From contig VXBM01001342.1 in NCBI GenBank assembly GCA_013400155.1, positions 126,498 through 190,497 on the forward strand: 64,000 nucleotides of DNA, given 5' to 3'. Source of the stretch: Helopsaltes ochotensis (taxonomy: Eukaryota; Chordata; Aves; Passeriformes; Locustellidae). The notes beneath the pieces were generated by a model that made no database searches, was not told the DNA's origin, and saw only the letters and a program-made list of their open reading frames with translations. Of this stretch, positions 30,501-45,500 are shown piece after piece (the stretch's first letter is position 1; each line of letters opens with the position of its first letter). The position numbers were made by a program, and so were the translations under genes.

Positions 30501-33500
30501 CCCAATTCCTCTCTTAATTCCAGTTGAGTCACAGCTGTTGCTCAGTGTTAATTCTGTTACAGATTTCCCTTCCTCCTTCCCCCACCCATTATTTTCAATT
30601 AATTTGATGAAAATTATGCCCACAATTAGTCTTACCTTAATCAAGCAACAGCGCAATACTATTTCATTTAAACACATTATTGCATGATTTTTGGAACAAA
30701 TTTAATCAAGACAAAACCATCATCTCTTATTTTTAATCAGGTCCTGTTAAAGGAAGGCAAAATGTAGACATTCCGAGTCTTGTAAGGTAATCCAAATGGC
30801 AACTTGGTTTTCAGTATGACAAAAAAGCAGCATAAAGCTGCTATCTTGATGTATAAATATAAATATATTTATTCTTTTGAATCTAAGAGCCAGGTTTAGA
30901 CTGGTGGGAAACCAGGGTTCTTTTATTACTGGATTAGAGGTTTGCCAGGGAGAAGTCAGGCACTGAATGGGCTTTTACTCCCACAGAGAGTAACAAAACA
31001 TTGAGAATACTCCAGGAAAAGATTATTTTTTTTTTAGTGAACGACAAATGTAGATCTCAGGTGACACAGTGTAGGATGCAGGTAACCTCTTGATTCTGGG
31101 GGTCACCAACTAATGGTGTGGAAAAGCTCATGCCATCTCTATCTCCTTGAAAATTGTGGGATATGCTGGAAAAAAAGGAAGTGGTATTAGCTTGATAAGT
31201 ACAGAATGGAAAAAGAGAAGGGGATGCATGAAAGTCTCATCTGCTGGATTATCCTGAACCACAGGACAGGACACCAGGCAGAGCAAGCCTGGCTGGAACA
31301 TGGCAGGAGGAATTCTCTGGGACCTGCTGAGGCTGTGAAAGGATGAACTTAAGAGAAACTGAAATTCAAAGGCTCCAGTCCAGATTTAAAGAGACATGTA
31401 GGATGTTCTGACATGGCAGCAGAGCACTGGTTAGATTTCTCATGCAGACAGGAAAAAAAAAATCATGTCCCTCAAACCTTACCAGAGGAAGTTCAGAACC
31501 AGCGTGACATCCAACAAAAAGACAAGTTAATTGCTCACCTCAAAATCTCAAAATGTGCTGCTGGCTAAGCACCACTGAGCACAATGTGGGAATATTTACC
31601 CTGAGAGAACAGAACATGGCACCAGGCAATGATACAAATATTTGGAACTGCCAAAGGGATAATTTCCCCCAAGTTTAAAGCAATTGTCAGAGTAGCTGCC
31701 TGGGAACATTAAAGAGAGAGAAATATTAACAAAAAACGAGCGTTGTACAAGGAACGTGTACGTGAAGCCATGAATCCACAAACATGAAATAAAAATTACA
31801 CTGGGCAAAAAGCCCTGTTAATTAAAAGCAGATGTGGTGGTGGCAATGAAACAAAGCCTAAAAATAGCGATGTAAAAATGGCATTTTATGTTAGTGAAGT
31901 TTCACAGCAATGACTAGAAATTTAAAAATAGGAATACTGAGAAAGTTGGTAGTTGAAGAATGCTCAGTGATCAGTTAGGGTTAAATGACAATGCATTTTA
32001 AAAGTCTTTAGGGGAAAACAGAAAGATTAAGTCAGGCAGAGGTTCTCTGCTAAAGATATGCTGAGAAATTGTAAAAATTAAGTTTAAAAAGTTACCAGAA
32101 AGGAGCTTTTCCAGCCCATCTGGGGTTGTGGAGGACACAGACATTTGAGGCAGCACCTATTCAGCATTTCTGAATCAGTAGGTTCAGAGAATGTACAGAC
32201 ATGGAGTCTTGGTCTAGAAATCCATATAAAATCCAGTCCAAAGCCTCTCTGAACTCCTAATACAGGAGACAGGAGAGCCTTGGAAAAGGGAGAAATTCTA
32301 ATGAAGGAATCTTAACACGGGACTTGGGAGATTTAGAATGTTAAAAACACAACCTGAGCTGAGCTCACAGGGAACTTCATGTGACACACAGGAACTGCTG
32401 TTTTGAAACCACCCCAAATCCCAAAGTCACCTGTCTGGAGGCAGCAAGTGCTTGTCAAGGACACATATTGACTTTTCCTGACAGAATTACAGGTCTTTAG
32501 CTATTCCCCCAAGACTCCTGATTTACTGCTGCGTGCCACTGAGTTATAAAACCTTCCACTGTACAGCACTGACGTGCATGAGCTGGTTTTAACATCTCCC
32601 AGGGAGCTGCTTTTTAAAGGAGACTTCTTTATACCGTGTCTTCTCCTGGAATTTCTTTGTGGTTCAGTGGTATTCGATACTTTTGATCAATAATCTCCTC
32701 AATACTGCTCCAGCAGTGATGTCTGCAGGTGAGACCAGCCAGCAGAGCAGCAGCACAGTTCCCTCACAGCCAGGTCCTGGCTGCTGGCTGCTTTAATTTA
32801 TATTCTTGTTGTTTTTCACATTACAGATTGGAAAGGTGGAGACTGACTGGTTCCTGTGGACCGAACAAGAAGTGTTCATTAAAAATGCAGGATGGTCTGG
32901 AGTTTGAAGGTTCTAATTATCAGAAACCAGGAGTTTTTCACAGGAAAAGCTACAACTTCATCTGCTCTCACACACTGCTCCAATGGACTGGGGTTCTTTC
33001 AGATCCACAGGAGATTTTAGCTTAAAACAGAAAAGCAATTAAATAGTGGAAATCAGTGGCATCAGTGGAGGTGCTTCAGATTTTCACTGGTACTAATGAC
33101 AGGAGAATTTAATCTGCTAGGAATTTCTATAGACGTAGAACCATTTAGGCTGGAAAAAAAAATCTCTAAGGTCAAGTCCAACTGCCAAACCCAGCACTAA
33201 ACCCTGTGTTTTGTTCCAGCTAAGACAAGGAAAGGAAATAGAAGGAAACAGGCCTAGGACTAGAAAGTTATAAGGCAGTAGGACCATCCTGCCCACAGAC
33301 AGAGACGAAAGCCATGGCTAGACAGAATTTAGGAAAAAACCACCACACGCATCTGGAATCACGATGCACTCCAAGGTCACCCAACTAAGGCAGCTCTCAG
33401 TTGGAGTTTCACTAAGCACAGAGTGGGAATGAATCTCCAGGACCATGGGAGTGACATTTCGATGCCTTTAACCTGCCAGGGCCAGGCTCTGACAGAAGTG

Positions 33501-36500
33501 CTCCATTGCCTCAGTTCACGGAAGGATTAGGATCTCACACAGAAAGGTCAATTGCCTCTCCTTACGGAACACACAGAGGAAGAGCTCCTGCCATTAAAGG
33601 GCAGTTCCTGACACCCTGGGCAGCACATTCACAACGTGATTAATGCCACTGCTTCCCTGGGGATTCATGGAATGCACATCCCACCAAAGGCTCTGCAAAC
33701 TCCGGCTTAATTGAAGTCTCGACTGAAGCAGAATTTAGTATTTCCAAGACAATGCATATCCACATGGCAATTTTACCCAATTACTGTAATTAAGGCATGT
33801 CTCCTGAACTGCCTCAAAGGTCAGGAGGGATGGGCACTGCAGCAGCTGTGCCTTTGGTGCTCTGGTACCTTGCACCATTTCCCAGTGCAAAAACAGTCCG
33901 AATTAAGGTTCCCTGCAGGTATCTCCCCTCCCACTGAATAAGGTTAATTATGCACTCTAAGTGTCCCCAAATTGGCTTAACAGTATCAGGCTACTGTCAC
34001 ACTTTTTGGTGCCAATATTGTGAAAGAGTCAAAGGGACTTGCTCGTCACTAGCCTCGAATCTACAGTTAAAAAACAGAAAGAAGAAGGAAATAACTCTTT
34101 CCCAGCCCTCTTTTCTTCAGGTTTTGTGCTTTCCAGCAGCTTTCCTATTCACTGAAAACTGGAGGAAAATAAACTTAACGGCGGGACTCCATCGCGCCCT
34201 TGCTGTGGGAGTAGGTTTGATTTGATCCTCAGGGCTCTGCCCCCCAGTTCTAATTACTTTGTCCAAAAAATCCACACCTTTTTTTTTTTTACCTGGCTAA
34301 GTCATATAGAGCACGCCTCCCATTACCCCAGAGCTCCTTAGACACAAAATCAGGAGTAAGGAGGATAAAGTAAAGGATTATTCTTTGCCTTCTCAGCTCA
34401 GGACAATGCCCACTGCAGGGCTCTGTCTGGGTGACACATCAGGTACAAATGCACCTGCACAGAAGCTCCAGGGAAGGCCTTGAAGGATTTTTCATCAAGG
34501 TCAGCACTAAAAGCAGATGGAGAGAAGTGGAGAAACTTAAAAGACCTGTTGAGCACTGAGAAAAGAAACAGCTCCCCTGGGGAATGAGCCAGAGCTGTAC
34601 CTTCAGTGACAATGTGTCTGCCAGCCAAAACCCATCTGAACAAAGCTCAGCCCACAGGCAGGAACAGCTCAGATCCCTGTGCCAGGTCTGTGTGGGGTGC
34701 ACACTTCTGGGACAGCAGAGAGGACAGAAACATCTTTAGAAACACTGAAAGATGAAAAGGCAGAAGGGTTGAGGAAAGGTTTGTGGTTCCACAGGAATGT
34801 GGAGGAGAAGCGTTTCTCCTTTCTGACCAGCATCCATTAGGTCTTGCCTGGGTTTAACTTGCAGCCAGCTGCTTTTAATTCAAAAATTAATTTCCTGTAG
34901 GCATTTTACTGCTGTGCATAACAAAGATTTTGCTCAGACGTGGCAGGAATGGACTGTGCATGGCAAAGGTTGGCTCTGCAGGGCTACACTGAAATCAAAT
35001 GGCACAATAATTACCTTTATCCCTGTAGGCAGTCCTGGGGCTTTAATTTAGATAAGCATCCACTGAAGTCAAAAACTTCTGTCCCAGAACAAATGAGTGA
35101 TGTCCCAGGGATGTGGCTGCACTGAACCAAAGTGCACAGCCTGTTCATTTGATAATGATATCAGCATTTTACTTACCTGTGAATATAACAGTGTTCAAGC
35201 TGGATTTCCCCCACAGCTCCATGAAATGCACCACATCCCCGAATCTGAGAGAGGGATGCCCAGTGAACACAACACAGGGCTGCTTGAAGTCATTGCTGAA
35301 GTCTCCATGGATGCTGGGATAATGTTTCAATTTGTTTGTCTGAATGAGCTGAAAAGAAAAACCAAAAATCCGGACAGTGCAACTTTTCACGCCTCTGTGC
35401 TTGAGTGTGTTTATTTACATGAGATTCTAAATGTTCTACCATTTATTCCTAACTCATCAGAGAGTCCCTTCCTGTATACCCCTTAGATTTTCCCAACAAA
35501 TTTAGTCACGACTGTCATAAATGTTATGAAAAGAAAAGCCAGAGCATGGGGCCAGGGGCCTCCAAGTGCTTGCTCTCACTCCTTTGGTACCAGCAGGATG
35601 GTGACTGGGAGGAAACTCTGCAAACACTCCCTGCTTCGAGTTCCCTGGAGTGAGCAGAGTGCTCAGCTGCCAAATTCCCAATAAGCTCCTTTTTTTCCTA
35701 TTTGCCATGTCTGCAAACAGCTCTGGGCTCGTGTTTAACCTGCTTTTCTTGCATCACAGCAGTGCCAGGCACTTTTGCCTTCAGCGAAATGTCGCTGAGC
35801 TTCCCTGGTCTAAAGGGTTCACACAAAGTCAAATCTGCTGAAAAAGAACAGACTGGCTTTCCCTTGCCTAACTGTCTCTGAAACCAGCAATAAACACGAA
35901 CTAAGAGCAATAAGGTGTTTTTGCACAGACAGTGCTATCAGCTCTGCAGGTGAAACAGATTTCTTTACTAAGATGGAGAAGTTTATTTATCACGGCACTT
36001 TTCAAAGAGCTTTGCTTTATTTCTCCTGCCACTGTTTTCTAATCTGCAAAACAAGGTGCAACTTAAAAAGCAATTTAATAACCAGGCTGTGAAGCACTTT
36101 CATGCAATATTTTGCAGGTTTTTCCTTGGCAGGTATATGCTTCCATCTCCAGCATGAAAATAACTGTAAATACAGTTTAAAAAGCAAGGAATTTAACACA
36201 TGAAATCATAGACTGAACAGCTGAGAGAAAAAACACAGAGATAAAGAGTTGTGAGCGAGGGTAGGGGACTTCCTTTGTCAGGCAGTTTTAAAAGGTGGTT
36301 GGGCTGTTCAACAAATCATAGAATCCTGGAATGGTTTGGGTGGGAAGGAACCTTAAAGCTCATCATTTTCCACCCCCTGCCATGGGCAGGGACACCTTCC
36401 ACTGTCCCAGGCTGCTCCAAGCCTTGTCCCACCTTGGCCTTGGACACTTCCAGGGATCCAGGGGCAGCCACAGCTTCTCTGGAAATCTGTGCCAGGTCCT

Positions 36501-39500
36501 CACCACCCTCACAGGGAAGAATTTCTCCCTAATATCTCATCTAAACCTTCCTCCCTTCCACTGAAGGCCATTTGCCTTTGTCCTATGTTACTTTTTACCA
36601 CAGCTGATCTAAGGTGCCTGCATGGAAATGAAGAGGAACTGAGAACTCTCAGCAACTTGTGCACCAAAAGCACCTCGGAATTCAAGGTTATTACACAATT
36701 CTGTAGATGCACGTGGATCATTTCCACGTGGATCCTTGAATCATGGAGGAAGTAGAAACTGGACTACATTTTCTGCAGTTTCCAAGTAATAGCTAATTCC
36801 TATTTAATCTTCAAGAGGGAAATTGGAAAAAACCACCCAATAACTGCTCTGGCAGTTGATAGGCACTGAAATCTCAACAACATTCCTGCAATTATGCTGG
36901 TGAAGATTTCTGATTAACACATCTGGAGTGCAGGGTTTAGAATCTAAACTTAGCTTCAGTAATAAAAACTGCAGTTTAGCAGACAATGGGTAAAACAAAT
37001 TTGAATCCATAAAATACTGACATTTAAATGAACTTGTAGGAAGTGGCCTCAAAAACCTTTTTTCTGTTTGTTTGGGATTTTTTTGAGGGAAGCCAAAAGT
37101 CTCAAAACTGAAATTGCCGAAGCAGTTTCAGCTGGGTAAACTGGAAGAGGAGGATGATTCCTATTTCAAACATTAAATGGGATAAGTGACACTCCTGGGG
37201 AAAACTTTTCCAGGGACGGGCAGTTAGGTCAGGGAAAGACATTTCTACAGCCAGCATTGACCCCTAAGACACCCCTGAGAATCCCAAAGATGTTCCAGCA
37301 TCTTCTTTTCACAGGTTCCTCCAAATGATATTTATTTGTATGCAGCGTTCAGATCTTTGGGAAGATGTGAGAGCAGCACTGGATGTGGAAAGCAGTGAAC
37401 AGCTCATCTCCCTGCCATAACTCCACAAACGTTCACTGCTCAGCCACATAAAAGCTGTGTTTTCTTCAAAGCATTGTGGAAGCTTCAAATCCCCTCCTAT
37501 TGCTTTGTAAAGAGACACGGGAGCTCTAATCCAGTTTTCGGGAGCTCGTTGGTGATGATTCTCTTCTCATCTTCTCTTTTTATCTCGACAGATCTTTTCT
37601 GAGAAGTCTGGTGAGGCTTCAGAGCTCAGCTCTCAATCCCTGACTCTGACAGGTGGACAGAGCAGGGGTGAAAGGCTACAAAAACAAGTTTAGAGACATT
37701 CTGCTCGCTCCAGTGAGAAAGCAGCTGGTGGATTTTAGTGTCTACAGCAATGTCTCTTCTAATCACAAAAATATACGGGCCTGAACTTGCAAAACAGGTC
37801 CAACAGAATTTCCCAACTCATTAAGGGCACCGAGTGCAATGATTTGTGCAGGTTTTTGGTATCTCCAGCTGAAATGGGGTGTGTAAACTTTTGCTGTGCC
37901 GTGGTCAGACCTCCAGCCTGGGCCAAACCCAACGCCTGGCACTGAGCCAGCCAATATTTTCACAGTGGGCCTGGTTTCTGGAAAGCACAAGCAACATTCA
38001 GAGCATCTTTTTACAGAAAGAACCACTATTGACTGAAAGCTTAAGAGATAAGGGCTGGTAAAGTACTGAATCAAGAGCGAGAGCTGCGTTTTTCTGAAAT
38101 CCCCAATGCTTCTGTGCTTCCCTTTAAAGCTGCAGACTTGATTTACAGGGTCAGCAACTGCTGCTATAAACAGGATAAATCTCCAGAGCCTTTGTGTACC
38201 TTTTGTTGAAGTGAGCCAAAATACACTGATATTTACTCTGTGTGTGTGTGTGTGCTCTGTGTCCAGAATTTGGAACAGATGTGGCTCCTATCAGGGAATG
38301 AGAGATGCATTTCTTACTTCACCTCTCTCACTCCATCACAACAACACTAACAGGAGCCTAATTTTATCACAGAATATCCAGAGTTGGAAGGCAACCTCAT
38401 GGATCACTGAGCCCGACTCCTATATGAGAATATTTATAACACAATTCTATAAAAGAAACCATAATAGTCCACAATCACCTGGTTCCAGGTATTCATTTAA
38501 ATGTGTTATGCAGGAACTGGTAAATGGAGGAGGGAATCAAAGATGAAGAAGACAAATGCTAGTATTTAAGACCACAAAATCAATGTTGCTCCCACCCTGG
38601 CTCTTTTTTGAGTCAGAAAAAAAGGGTTTCTGCAGCCATTTCTCTTAGATCTTGCTAACAGAATCCTTAATAAGAGCACAGTAAATCCAAATCCTCCCTC
38701 CACTGGCAAATACTGATCAATACAAATTACCTCTCAAATTTTATTGTTGCAGACATTTAGAGGAGTCTGGATTCACTTATCTTAGAGCCTGAAATTGTCC
38801 ACGTAAAGATCGAACAGAGAGGAACAATTCAGCAACAACAATTGAGCCATTCCTTTATAAACGTAAAGATTCCACCTCTGGGATGGGGCAGTGTACAATC
38901 CATGGATCCTGTTAAAATGATGGAGGAGACCCCTAATTCCTCATCTGGGGCTGTGCTGGGATGGGATATTCCCACGTGGAATTTGGGAAGACATCACACA
39001 TTGCTTCTGGGATGCCAGAATAACAAATCTAAGCAAAATAAATTACCGGTTTATGCTCCACGGTATTTCAGCAAGGCATTGAGGAGCTCCAGTCTGAGCC
39101 TATTTAGACAGTTGATCCTTGGATATAATGGATACAGGGGCTTGGAAGTGAAAGCCACCCCCTGCCTTGCCAGCCTGTGTTGACAAATATTTGGGAATCT
39201 CCGGATTTTAACTTTGCAGTCCGAGTAACTCTTCCCTCAGAAATGCCTTTAAGAAGAAGCTCTTTCAGTTAGTGCTCCACTAAAAGGCTGCAGGAGAGAC
39301 TTCACCAAGAACCTGGACACTCCATTTCTATTCACTTTAACAGGAACTGATGTTCAAATCCATCCCTGCGAACCTGAAGCGCTTCAGCCCACATTCCTTG
39401 CTCCTAACAGAGGGGAAGTATTCCCTGTTCACTCTGACTGGATGTTGGGGAGCAAACTGCCACCACAAGAACTGTACCAGGACCGCATAGGAGGAGATGA

Positions 39501-42500
39501 GATGAACATCTACCCCTCCATTAAAGTGGAATTAAACAAGGAGGGAGAAATGTTTCGGGTTCTCTGCAGAGCTGAACATGTGTCTGGTTTGATTCAGCAG
39601 AGCAGAACAAGGGGTGAGTTCAAACCACGCAGCGTAAATCATAAACCGAAAATTTCCGTGCGGAGAGAACGCAAAAGCTTCAAACAACTGAGTGGAGAGA
39701 GGGAGGAGAAATAAAAATAGCAATTGTAGAGAACAATGAAGATGCTTTTATTTACCCTCCTGTGACAATAATAAAGGCATAGTTAAGTGAAATGCCAAAT
39801 ACAATCACAGCTGATTAAAGGAAGGAATTACTCTGTTCTACCACACATCAGGCACTGCTGGAACTCGTTGCTACAAGGGACAACATCGAGGATTTTGGGG
39901 GATTTTTTTGCCTTCTTTGTTTTTAAATCTTGCTGTTTATACAACTAACAGGAACATCGAATTTCAGGACCAGCAGCATGCTGGGCTGGGCTTGTTCTGG
40001 GGATAATTAGAAGCTTATTTCCTGGCCTGTCCCTCTCTGATGTATCATGCCAGGCATGTTATTAATGCTTCCTAAGAAGTAAGAGGCATGTCTGAGTAAT
40101 TCCCTATTTTCCTCCAACAACTGAGCAGTTAAGCACATCTTTTCATGATGGGCAATTTCAGCACAGGTTACATTGCACAAGCCTAGCATTACTTTGAAAA
40201 AAAGCCCAGCAATTCTCCACTAACAACCTCTCTGATAGAAACCATCATTCACTGTCTGCTTCTGATACTCATTAAAAATCCCCTGAAGTGCCAGTAAGCA
40301 AAGCTCCTGCCCTGGGGGAGGGGGTTGTGCAGGCCCAGGATTGTGCTGGAAGAGGTTTTATGGATGTTTCACACTGTGTCAATGAAATACAGTGTCAGGT
40401 GTGAGATTTTGGGAGATTTAACAAGGGACCCAAGGCAGATGTGAGCACTGGGGTCCTGGCAGGGACATCCCATGGGATGTTCCATCCTGCACCTGGAACA
40501 GGCACATTCCTCCCTCTGTACAGGGAAACTGAGCTGGGATCCACTGCTGGGAGGCCCTTCCTACATAAAAAATTACCCTGATCTACACAGAAAGCACAGA
40601 GCAGTCCTTGCAAAGCTGTTCCAATAATTTGGCAAAATCTCACAATCAACAGGCCCCCAGAGAATAGAAAACGTCCCAGGAATTAGAGGACGGAGTTATC
40701 ACTCTATAAACACAAAGACCCATCATATAAAATGGGTTAATTAATCCAGTCTTTGACAGCTGCACGTTTGCCTTCTCATTTTTGGATGGGTTTTCACTTA
40801 AACCTGCCAGTTCCAGTGAGTATTGTAAAGCAGAATACGGACTGTCAGTGAATCCAATGACACTGTGGATCAAAAAGGACACCCCAGAAAGCAGGGATGG
40901 AGGGCAAGACAGAAAGCACAGCCAGCAGCAAGGCAGCCGAGCCTCGTACTCAGTGAATTTGGAATTGCTTTATCAGTGGGAGTGAATTTTTTGGTTATAA
41001 AATAAGCGGTGAACAGGTGGCTTGCCCTGCAGTCCACATTATTCTTGGTAACAGATTATACATAATTCACTGCACATCCTGCTTGAAACACATTCAAGCA
41101 TCTGGAAAGAGTTGAGGGCTCCTGGTCAGATCCTACTCCCAACAATGCCTTTGAAGCACCAACAGATGATGGATATGATGGGTAATGGCAATTGCCAGAA
41201 CAAGTCCTTGGATGAGATACCTCAGAGGAAAAAAAAAACCACCCAGTGTCTGTAAAAGCATTGCATTTCTGGGCTCCTAAACCTGCCAGGGCCACTCTGC
41301 ACATCTCATCAAACAGTCTGGACCACAGCAGCTAAAAGAACCACGTTTCTGCATGTCCCAGGTGGCTCAGGGGCTCACAGGAGGAGGATTTAGCTAAAAT
41401 TCTCAGTCCTGTTCCTTCCTTTTCCAGTCTGCCTCTTGTTTACTTCAGTGGGAAAACTACCTGTTCCCAGGAGAGAATTTCCTGGCCTGATATGTGAGGT
41501 AACTCTGAAGGCATCAGTTATATTTAATGTCTCCTTGGCTAAAGCTTCTCCTCAAATTCTTACTTTGTTGCAGGGAAATCCTCCAAATTTAGGAGCCTCG
41601 CTCCTCTTTGCTTCATTACAACGCTCAGGTAATTTCATTTAAAATCGCCACGGACGGCACTCAGGACTTTAAATTTTGATATAAAAATCTCTCTGTTCAA
41701 GATAGCATTCCTCCTGCAGCAGACATGGTGCCTGCTTCAGTGAGGGAGGAAGGAGCTGGCATGACTAAGCTGTCTCTGATAACAAGCTTTTAGTTTCACA
41801 GACTTGGAAATAAACTGCTTGGACAAAGGGAATGCTCGTGGTTGCAGCTGATAAGAGCAAACATCCCACTCCAGATCTCCTTCTGCGGGGGAAGGAGTGA
41901 ACCAGGCCAGCCTGTGCAAGTGATAGGCTGGAATAAACAGGGTAATTTTGGAGTTTAGGGAACACCATCACTCATTCCTCCCCCACGCTCCCGAATTCAT
42001 CACAGAAAGCAAAGGAAGAAAAAAAAAAAAACACTTTTATGGAAAATGAAACAAAACTTAAATAGCTGTAGAAGGGTTCATCAGAAAAAATGACAGCTGC
42101 GTTGTGTGGACTGTGATTCAGAAAGTGAACAAGAGTTAACTCACCTCAGCGTGGGGAAAAGGAGGTTCTGGAAGATACACCTTTGTTTGTTTGTTATGAC
42201 ACAACCTTTAAAAGAAAAGGAGATCAGCCAGAGTTAGAGGTGCAGCACATCCTGCAGCATCTGCTGCCATCTACTGTTACACTTTTGGAGAAAACTGGTT
42301 TGGATCTGAGGCAAAATCCCCAATTGGTCCCTGTGGCTGCAGGAGCTTCTGGATGGAGGACCCACAGCTACAGGACACACCACCTCAGTCACGGCAGGAC
42401 GACACAGAGAAGGTGCAATCAGCTGAAGGAAATTCTGTACACATGGGAACAGAGCTCCTCTGCTGCTCAACACAAACCTGTAACTCAGCATCCACAATGG

Positions 42501-45500
42501 TTCCTCATCCAGATCTCGGCAGCTTTTGCAAAGCCAAATCATCCGTGGACAGAAAAATCCCACTTGCCTCGTCCCACTTCTCGGCAGTGACTTGGTCTTT
42601 TTGCTCATTCTAATCTAATCCCCCTGTGCATTTTATTATTGCAGTTCAATGGTGGTAAACTGCCCCTCCCTGACGGCCCAAGGCTCACTGTGACCTGGCA
42701 TTTTCCATCAATCACTTCTCTTTAAAACAGATATTGAGAGCTGTTGATGAGCTCTACCCAGACTCCTGATTCATCCTATTACAGCAGCTAAAAAAAGCTG
42801 TTTGTCAGAGGTCTGGGTGACGTTACAATGATCTGCAGTGACACTGTCCTGCTGGCTTTTCTGGGAAACGCTGCCTGGCTCATACTTGCACTTCATTAAA
42901 AAAGAACTGAGCCTGGGTCAAACTAATTTTGATAAAGTCTAAGGGATACTCAGAGCAAGGCATTTCCTTTAGCTGAGTAAAGGGTAGAATTAAAGGCTGG
43001 AATCCCTGAATATCAACCACAGTTCTGACCCCAAACCTCGATTTTACATATGTTCAACCTTTGCCTCCATTTCCACGTAAATCCACCAGATTTCATTTTT
43101 CTTTACAACTCTTCTGAGGGATCAATTCCCACAAGATTTCCAGGACTTGTCTTTTCTTTCCTGAACTCAAAAATCTGGAGAGGACGAAGAGAAGAGCAAC
43201 CTTGTTGTATTTAATATTCTAGAGCATTGGTAAGAATTTGGGAAGAGTTCCAAGTGGTTGGGTTCTCCTTTCCAGGATTTAGAATCACAAAATAGTTGAG
43301 GTTGGGAGAGACCTCCTGAGATCACCAAGTCCAAACCCTGCTCAAGCAATCTCAGCAGAGCAGATGATCCAGGACTGTGTCCAGGTGGATTTTGATGTCT
43401 CCATAGGAAAGTCTCCACAACCTGCACAGAGAGTCTGTAGTGTTTCCCAGAATCACAGAATCATGGAATGATTTGGGTTGGAAGGGATCTGAAGGATCAT
43501 CCAGTGCCACCCCCTGCCATGGACAGGGACACCTTCCACCATCCCAGATTGCTCCAAGCCCTGTCCAACCTGGCCTTGGACACTTCCAAGGGTGGAGCAG
43601 CCACAGCTTCTCTGGGCAACCTGTGCCAGGGCCTCACCATCCTCACAGGGAAGAATTTCTTCCCAATATCTCACCTAACCCTGCCCTCTGGCAGTTTAAA
43701 TCCCCTACCCTGATGGAATTTCACATGTTTTAATTTGTTCTGCCAGTGGGCCCTGCTGAAAAGAGAGCCCTCATCCTCATGACTTCCTCTCAGGTGTTTC
43801 TACACAATGATTAAGACCCCACTGAGCCTTCTGCTCTCCAGGCTGGAGAGCCCCAGCTCCCTCAGCCTCCCCTCATGTTCATGGCGCTGTGCTGGCCTCA
43901 TTCCAGAAATCCCACATCCTTCTGGTACTGGGGAGACCAGAACCACGTAGAGCACCGTCCATGTGGCCTCAGCAGTGCCTCAGGACAATTGATCCCTCAG
44001 GAGAATTGTAAAGAGAATTGAAATCTGGTGGATTTACACAGAAATGGAGGCAAAGGTTGAACATCTGTAAAACTGAGGTTTGGGGTCAGAAGTGTGATAT
44101 TCAGGGATTCCAGGCTTTAATTCTACCCTTTACTCAGAGCAGAGCAGGATCTCCTCTCCGGACCTGCTGGTTCTGCTCTGCCTCATGGCCCAGGACACTC
44201 TCAGCCTTTTTTTTTGCCATGGCTCAGCAAAATGAAGCCTGAAAACTTCATTTTGCTAAGCCAGGGACATCACGGTAGAATTTGGGGGGGTTAGACTTGC
44301 AAACAGGCACAGCTAAAACTCACTCAAGTCAGGAACATAATTTACTCATTAGGGGCAAGCACCAAAAAGCAGAACTTGAGTTTGCACGTTCTACAGGAAA
44401 TGATCCTTCCCTAATTATAGAACATGTTCTTACACACATCCCCCCCCCAGTGACTCCAGAACGTGTTCACAATCCTAACCAGGTGGATTTTAGAATCTGT
44501 CAGGTCGAGATAACCTGCACCTGCCTCTTCCCCCAGCTGAGGCTGCGCTCGGGGCTGCCCTGGCGCACTCACCACTCGGCAAAGATCTGGGAGAACTCCA
44601 GGGAGCTGTTGGCAACAGGTGAGATGAAATAAAAGGGGATGTTGGAGAGTCCTGCAGAGTCGATGTACTGGTAGAGGCACTCCAGCAGGTCGTAGATCAC
44701 TCCAGAGGGGTAACAGGGAACCAGGACGTTGCCTCCATTCCGGACAGTCATCGCTAAGGGAGAGACGACGAGAGAAACCAATTCACTGGGGTCGTATTGA
44801 AACTTGCAATAAATCCCTTTCATCCAATTATTATACAAAAGGCAGCTTTTGCATGAATTAGCACAACACATTATGCACCTGAGTTGGGGAGAAAACCTCT
44901 GATTGTTAAATATATTAATTTCCTGCCTTCTCCAGGCTCAGTGGAGAGATTCTACTCCTTTAGCTGGGGGCACAGGACAGCCTGAGCACATGGAAAACTC
45001 CTGACGGGAGAGGGCAGCCGTGCACTGGCACAGGAGGATAAAGGAGTGACAAAAACCACCTCACCATCGAAATAAACCCTGCTCCATCTCTCAGCCAGTG
45101 GGGAAGGACAACAGCTCCCAGATCTCAGCCAAAAGCACTGCACATGGTGAGCTGTTCAGTGCTTGGATTTCAGATGAAAAGCCAAAGGTGTGGTTATTTC
45201 AAACAGCCCTCAGAGCCAGAAATGGGTGATGGAATGTTTTGTCCTTTTTAAAAACTCTNCCTTCTGGTACTGGGGAGACCAGAACCACGTAGAGCACCGT
45301 CCATGTGGCCTCAGCAGTGCCTCAGGACAATTGATCCCTCAGGAGAATTGTAAAGAGAATTGAAATCTGGTGGATTTACACAGAAATGGAGGCAAAGGTT
45401 GAACATCTGTAAAACTGAGGTTTGGGGTCAGAAGTGTGATATTCAGGGATTCCAGGCTTTAATTCTACCCTTTACTCAGAGCAGAGCAGGATCTCCTCTC

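Larger units (their letters stand above)
35349..42144. other. INTS9 intron (6.8 kb), two CR1 pieces
   Basis: Contains CR1 pieces at 36316-36600 and about 38370-38430 and a (TG)n microsatellite at 38239-38254. No other element was recognised in 38.5-42.1 kb. Confidence 0.7.
42206..44572. other. INTS9 intron with tandem CR1 fragments and start of the duplicated block
   Basis: The intron sequence from 43279 to about 43995 is mostly CR1. The first arm of the 1.34-kb duplication starts at 43918, inside a CR1. Nothing was recognised in 42.2-43.2 kb. Confidence 0.7.
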